Positions 63,895 to 64,000 of a stretch of 64,000 bases of DNA are shown in pieces. The notes beneath the pieces are model-generated. The model was not told where the DNA came from. It saw only the letters and a list, made by a program, of their open reading frames with translations, and did not search any database. Numbering within the stretch: the first letter of the stretch is position 1; each line of letters starts with the position of its first letter. The translations under genes were made by a program, and so were the position numbers. The DNA lies in contig JRAN01000052.1 in the NCBI GenBank assembly GCA_000768855.1, positions 62,001 through 126,000 on the forward strand, given 5' to 3'. The stretch comes from Porphyromonadaceae bacterium COT-184 OH4590 (GTDB lineage Bacteria; Bacteroidota; Bacteroidia; Bacteroidales; Paludibacteraceae).

Positions 63895-64000
63895 ATGAAG
63901 GATTTTTTACCATTAGAAAAACAACCTCTTCCCAATCACAAGGAACGTAATTTCTTTAAAGCCTGTCGCTTATCGGCTAAAGAACACGGATATAAAGGTT
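63895..64000 (+). CDS. Start of a gene cut by the right edge
   Basis: An ATG at 63895 opens a frame of 35 codons that reaches the window end without a stop (KDFLPLEKQPLPNHKERNFF then KACRLSAKEH). It lies 105 bases after the deacetylase gene on the same strand, and is probably part of the cluster. The visible part is too short to assign a family. Confidence 0.6.
   Translation, partial: MKDFLPLEKQPLPNHKERNFFKACRLSAKEHGYKG

Noticed and set aside
1-64000. CRISPR arrays, rRNA, insertion sequences, prophage
   Set aside because: No regularly spaced repeats, rRNA sequence, transposase, integrase or phage genes were seen on either strand.

Overview
The window comes from an AT-rich member of the Bacteroidota, most likely order Bacteroidales. 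Three things support this. Most transcription units start a few dozen bases downstream of the Bacteroidota-type -7 box TAnnTTTG. The protein families are typical of the phylum: DUF5683, viroplasmin-type RNase H, CBM20-GH77 MalQ, a C-terminal type IX secretion (T9SS) sorting domain, and a TraB/GumN protein. The thiolase and lysine aminomutase genes suggest an amino-acid-fermenting anaerobe. I cannot name the genus. No rRNA, CRISPR array, insertion sequence or prophage was seen.

Layout. 1-4.6 kb: rnhA, then parA-parB-DUF5683-mltD (chromosome segregation and cell wall). 4.9-11.2 kb: single genes hutU, cobB, def, a C-terminal processing protease and kamE, the B12/PLP subunit of lysine 5,6-aminomutase, whose partner kamD is not in the window. 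11.3-21.6 kb: a hypothetical outer-membrane protein, a thiolase-reductase operon, recQ, a GtrA protein and mazG-malQ-hypothetical. 21.9-24.1 kb: an isolated five-gene part of the spc ribosomal operon (rpsH-rplF-rplR-rpsE-rpmD) with its own promoter box and terminator. 24.2-30.3 kb: a T9SS cargo protein, an FAD oxidoreductase, a coiled-coil membrane protein, a DciA-like protein, an EEP nuclease and a TraB/GumN protein. 30.5-37.2 kb: acpP-fabF, a divergent fabB, an acyltransferase, ftsK and tRNA-Ala(GGC). 37.4-50.3 kb: a half-length M16 protein, then rplK-rplA-rplJ-rplL-rpoB-[membrane ORF]-rpoC. 50.5-64.0 kb: at least thirteen same-strand genes for a surface glycan, running off the right edge.

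The least ordinary parts are these: a DUF1648-like membrane-protein gene between rpoB and rpoC, accompanied by a 15-bp perfect hairpin; ribosomal operons broken into pieces (no secE-nusG before rplK; no rpsN or rplO-secY around the spc block); an M16 protein consisting of only the non-catalytic half; an orphan kamE; and the glycan locus. That locus combines a GT2-acetyltransferase fusion, four more glycosyltransferases, a FemAB/GNAT-like transferase, an ATP-grasp ligase, a DUF354 protein and a deacetylase, a set that could build an amino-acid- or amide-decorated glycan. That last reading is inference. All family names were assigned by reading the sequence, without database searches.
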